Shown one piece after another: positions 5,355-5,523 of a stretch of DNA of 5,523 bases. Every line of letters begins with the position of its first letter. Position 1 is the first letter of the stretch. The notes under the pieces were generated by a model. It was not told where the DNA came from and searched no databases. It was given only the letters and a program-made list of their open reading frames with translations. Source of the stretch: Thermoplasmatota archaeon (GTDB lineage: Archaea; Thermoplasmatota; Thermoplasmata; Thermoplasmatales; Thermoplasmataceae); contig JAMCUD010000005.1 in NCBI GenBank assembly GCA_023379355.1, positions 3,879 to 9,401 on the forward strand, read 5' to 3'. Made by a program: the position numbers and the translations under genes.

Positions 5355-5518
5355 AATCAAGATGGTACATACCATTACTGTACATCGTTTTCTGGCAGTC
5401 CAGCTACTTTTTCAAATTCAGCCAATGGATCGTGATGCTATCAACTCTGCCGGTTCTTTTAATCTATTACAGAAAATTCCGTGGAGACAGTAAATGGCCG
5501 TACGCTCCAGTTCTATGA
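5351..5518 (+). CDS. Small two-helix membrane protein, 55 aa, unrecognised
   Basis: It starts at ATG 5351 inside the stop of the DUF5305-like gene (ATGA) and ends at TGA 5516-5518. GGAG at 5339-5342, 8 nt before the ATG, is a fair SD, unlike the leaderless starts upstream. The overlap, the SD and the hydrophobic make-up together support it as a real coupled gene. The sequence shows a basic start (MKSR), a first membrane helix about 6-22 (YIPLLYIVFWQSSYFF), a second about 26-40 (WIVMLSTLPVLLIYY) and a basic tail (RKFRGDSKWPYAPVL). It lacks any protease motif, so it is not a signal peptidase. It could be a small subunit working with the DUF5305-like protein, or the N-terminal part of a longer gene cut by a real or sequencing frameshift near 5516; the window ends too soon to tell. 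Confidence 0.6.
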   Translation: MKSRWYIPLLYIVFWQSSYFFKFSQWIVMLSTLPVLLIYYRKFRGDSKWPYAPVL

Positions 5519-5523
5519 GGTTC

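Noticed and set aside
1..5523. CRISPR arrays, tRNA genes, insertion sequences
   Set aside because: I saw no regularly spaced repeats, no tRNA T-loop in a proper cloverleaf context (the GTTCGGAATC near 2478 lies within the regulator gene), no transposase motifs and no terminal inverted repeats.

Overview
The window looks like archaeal DNA, most plausibly from a Thermoplasmata-type (perhaps acidophilic) euryarchaeon; that placement is inference. The supporting signs are a type 2 (archaeal) methionine aminopeptidase, an archaeal winged-helix regulator, a DUF5305-like membrane protein, heavy use of AGG and ATA codons, and several start codons that lack a Shine-Dalgarno (SD) site but have a TATA-like box about 23-31 nt upstream, as in leaderless archaeal genes. 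The predicted surface protein is almost free of charged basic residues and rich in Asn, Ser and Gln, which would suit an acidophile.

Left part (1-1630) is housekeeping. A possible minus-strand gene runs off the left edge. Thymidylate kinase (tmk, plus) and methionine aminopeptidase (map, minus) then converge and overlap by 14 bp at their 3' ends. The map start region is unusual: a strong SD sits before a 16-codon out-of-frame ORF that overlaps the map start.

Middle (1631-2124) is about 490 bp without a convincing gene. It holds SD motifs on both strands, a nested hairpin, a few tiny ORFs and a very AT-rich promoter zone. An ATGA-overlapping pair follows: a regulator with an Mrr-like nuclease-fold N-terminus (probably inactive) and a winged helix, then a membrane protein with a long cytoplasmic or coiled-coil segment.

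Right part (3450-5523) is the most interesting. A secreted protein of 218 aa shows the marks of the TasA/CalY (camelysin) biofilm-matrix family, which includes the archaeal bundling-pilus subunits: a SipW-type signal region, a central SNxxPG motif, and a C-terminal NxYQ...Q motif. Next comes a DUF5305-like protein with a glycosylatable ectodomain between two membrane anchors and a conserved cytoplasmic tail. It is coupled by an ATGA overlap to an unrecognised 55-aa membrane protein. The proposal is a surface-fibre (bundling pilus or matrix) locus that continues past the right edge, where a dedicated S26-family signal peptidase would be the predicted missing part. The regulator and membrane pair just upstream may control it, but this rests on position only.
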